Positions 62,539-64,000 of a DNA stretch of 64,000 nt are shown here, one piece after another. How positions within the stretch are numbered: position 1 is the first letter of the stretch; every line of letters starts with the position of its first letter. The DNA lies in the NCBI RefSeq assembly GCF_029360705.1, contig NZ_JARKMX010000008.1, positions 929,949 through 993,948 of the forward strand. Reading direction: 5' to 3'. The position numbers and the translations under genes are program-made. The stretch comes from Paraflavitalea pollutisoli. GTDB taxonomy: Bacteria; Bacteroidota; Bacteroidia; Chitinophagales; Chitinophagaceae. The notes beneath the pieces are model-generated. The model saw nothing but the letters and a program-made list of their open reading frames with translations, was not told the origin of the DNA and searched no databases.

Positions 62539-63570
62539 GTGCGCATTTCTACCCTCCCCTGTCCTGTTGCGAAAAAGCAATCTTATCACCCCTTTGTCTT
62601 GTTAGGTTTTTACCTGAGCATATTACCTACAGAGTTACTAGAACGCATCCCCTCCTCTACCCGGCATGACTGGAAACAAAAGAATTCTTCGTTGCTGTTC
62701 GGCTACGACTGGTACTTGCAAAACCAGTCTTCGTTTACCGTTATGCAGCAAGTGTACAACAATAAAAAGTTGTTGAAGATCAACCGCGCCCTACTACGTG
62801 TCATTGCCATCAGCCGGTTCATGAAAGCTAACCATACCAGGATCAAAAGCAAGATTGGCTCGGCCAATGCAGTAGTATTGAACAATATCGGAAAGGTGGC
62901 CACCACAATACCAGTCAAGATCATTTTAAAATGCCTGCAATTGCCAGTGGGCCACTACCGAAAGAAGCGGCAGAACATCCGCCGCGGCCAATCGATCGCC
63001 AAGCTTTGCCGCATCAAGCATCCGCTTCAATTGCTCAATAAGGAGGTCGCCGCCATCAAAGCCTATTGCACGGATCAACGCTGGCAATTCTGGCCGCTAT
63101 CATCCGTCTACCATCAGATGATCCGCGACCAAGCGGCCATCTTCAAACTCCCCACCTTCTACAAGTATGTTCGCTTACTAAACATACAGCGATCCCAGGC
63201 CCGCCACCGGCGCAAGCATCACCACGTCGGCATCCGTGCCGAGCGGCCATTACAGATTCTGCATATCGATGTAACCGTATTCAGAACGCTGGACAATGTC
63301 AAGAACTATATTTACCTGGTAGTAGATAATTATTCTCGCTCCATCCTCGCCTGGGAGGTCGCTTTGGAATGTCAGGCAAAGTATGTGTTTGAGAATTTAA
63401 AGCGGGTTATCCGGGAACATCTGGAGCCAGCCGGCATTACTTCTTGTCAGCTGATCAGCGACGGTGGAGCAGAGAACTACGGTCCCGTAAAGACCTTGGT
63501 CAACCAACCCCGACAGCCTTATATCGAGCACCTGATTGCCCAATGCGATATTGAGTTTTCCAATCGATGA
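62539..63570 (+). CDS. DDE integrase-core transposase, N-terminal fragment
   Basis: 343 residues from a GTG. An N-terminal helical DNA-binding part (QQVYNNKKLLKINRALLRVI) precedes the rve core: Asp244 in LHIDVTVFRTLDN, VVDNYSRSILAWEVAL, and Asp308 in LISDGGAENYGPVK. The frame stops at DIEFSNR, exactly where intact relatives continue N-S-M-x-E. The stop TGA overlaps the ATG of the next frame (ATGA, 63567-63570). Confidence 0.8.
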   Translation: MRISTLPCPVAKKQSYHPFVLLGFYLSILPTELLERIPSSTRHDWKQKNSSLLFGYDWYLQNQSSFTVMQQVYNNKKLLKINRALLRVIAISRFMKANHTRIKSKIGSANAVVLNNIGKVATTIPVKIILKCLQLPVGHYRKKRQNIRRGQSIAKLCRIKHPLQLLNKEVAAIKAYCTDQRWQFWPLSSVYHQMIRDQAAIFKLPTFYKYVRLLNIQRSQARHRRKHHHVGIRAERPLQILHIDVTVFRTLDNVKNYIYLVVDNYSRSILAWEVALECQAKYVFENLKRVIREHLEPAGITSCQLISDGGAENYGPVKTLVNQPRQPYIEHLIAQCDIEFSNR

Positions 63571-63830
63571 GCGAGGCGGTCAATAAGCAGCTCAAATACC
63601 ACGACCTGTACCTTCACGCATTAGCCAATCATGAAGCACTGAGAAGGCACCTGACTAATTCCATCCCAGAACGCGACAATAGACCCATGAATGTGCTGCA
63701 TGGTCTTACCCCACGAGAAGTCCGTAATGGCCAGCGCTATAACCACGACCAGCTTCAGCTGCAAATAGACACGTCCAGAATAGCCAGAATAGCAGCCAAC
63801 AAGAAAGCTATCTGCTGTCACAACTTCTAA
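63567..63830 (+). CDS. DDE transposase, C-terminal fragment
   Basis: 87 residues continuing the same protein in the -1 frame: MSEAVNKQLKYHDLYLHALA carries the catalytic Glu, about 35 residues after Asp308. ERDNRPMNVLHGLTPREVRN is the typical C-terminal YN-x-x-RP...L-x-G-x-TP-x-E segment. Restoring a T in AATCGATG to AATTCGATG would read N-S-M and join the two frames. Confidence 0.75.
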   Translation: MSEAVNKQLKYHDLYLHALANHEALRRHLTNSIPERDNRPMNVLHGLTPREVRNGQRYNHDQLQLQIDTSRIARIAANKKAICCHNF

Positions 63831-63925
63831 AAACCCTCGTAATCGCAAAAAAAATAAAAAGCACACGTAGTTGTAGAGTTTTCACTTTTTAGCCAACCAA
63901 ATCTGTCTTAAAACAAATAAAAAAA

Positions 63926-63965
63926 GGTCGACAAAAAAGAAGTGACTACTCCTTTCTTGCCGACC
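63926..63965 (+). terminator. Long imperfect hairpin after the transposase
   Basis: Arms beginning ggtcgacaa (63926) and ending ttgccgacc (63965) pair over about 17-18 positions with a few mismatches; an A-run precedes it. It may be a terminator or an element end. The window ends 35 bases later. Confidence 0.45.
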
Positions 63966-64000
63966 ATCATCGATGAAATCCTATTTTTCTGCGTTCCATA

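Larger units (their letters stand above)
62539..63833 (+). mobile_element. IS-type DDE transposase region, inactivated by a one-base deletion
   Basis: Two consecutive frames encode one rve/DDE transposase of the integrase-core type. The N-terminal part is basic and helical, the catalytic core starts near 63240, and the last acidic residue is in the second frame. No flanking inverted repeats could be identified. The element bounds the island on the right, next to the RHS genes. Confidence 0.7.

Noticed and set aside
63926-63965. Long hairpin considered as an integron attC or IS terminal repeat
   Set aside because: No attC core sites, no integrase cassette structure and no matching copy left of the transposase.

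Overview
The window looks like a chromosome segment of a Bacteroidota bacterium, most likely family Chitinophagaceae (inference). The reasons are two SusC/SusD pairs, several TAnnTTTG promoter elements, a type IX secretion (T9SS) C-terminal sorting domain, 7TM-like AraC regulators, DUF6443-type RHS proteins and weak Shine-Dalgarno sites. No rRNA, tRNA or CRISPR array was seen.

Layout. 1-9.4 kb is housekeeping: the end of an SRAP/YedK protein, a small HTH-like protein, a Trp-rich repeat secreted protein, an ECF sigma/anti-sigma pair, two lipoproteins, a ferredoxin-NADP reductase with its 2Fe-2S ferredoxin, a serine hydrolase and a membrane-anchored AraC regulator. 9.5-37.2 kb is dominated by carbohydrate use: a GH127 beta-L-arabinofuranosidase, a leftward operon (GH78 alpha-L-rhamnosidase, SusC, SusD, DUF1735-like lipoprotein) divergent from a second SusC/SusD pair, and a leftward esterase-GH29-GH2 operon. 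Together these suggest import and trimming of a plant-type glycan rich in rhamnose, arabinose and fucose (inference). A seven-haem cytochrome and a group 3 truncated haemoglobin lie between the two blocks.

37.3-51.1 kb is general cell physiology: a FtsX/MacB-type permease, two small conserved proteins, an MscS channel, a universal stress protein, a two-component system, a TPR protein, a Bcr/CflA-type exporter and a large T9SS cargo protein. After a 1.4-kb gene-free stretch, 52.5-64 kb is an accessory island. It holds a degenerate nucleotidyltransferase-HEPN gene, two headless RHS genes in tandem carrying different C-terminal toxin domains, each followed directly by an immunity gene, a broken ParE-type toxin-antitoxin remnant at the left RHS junction, and a frameshifted DDE transposase.

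The island is the most interesting part. RHS copy 1 ends in a BECR/EndoU-like RNase-type domain, translationally coupled (ATGA) to an unrecognised zinc-ribbon protein. RHS copy 2 ends in a YwqJ-type deaminase domain followed by a SUKH-3-type immunity gene, but its second zinc motif (CxxC) lies in the -1 frame behind an A6 run. Neither RHS copy has a recognisable 5' end, so they look like stored (orphan) toxin-immunity tips. At least four genes in the island are each one base away from being intact. This means either ongoing decay or homopolymer errors in the assembly.
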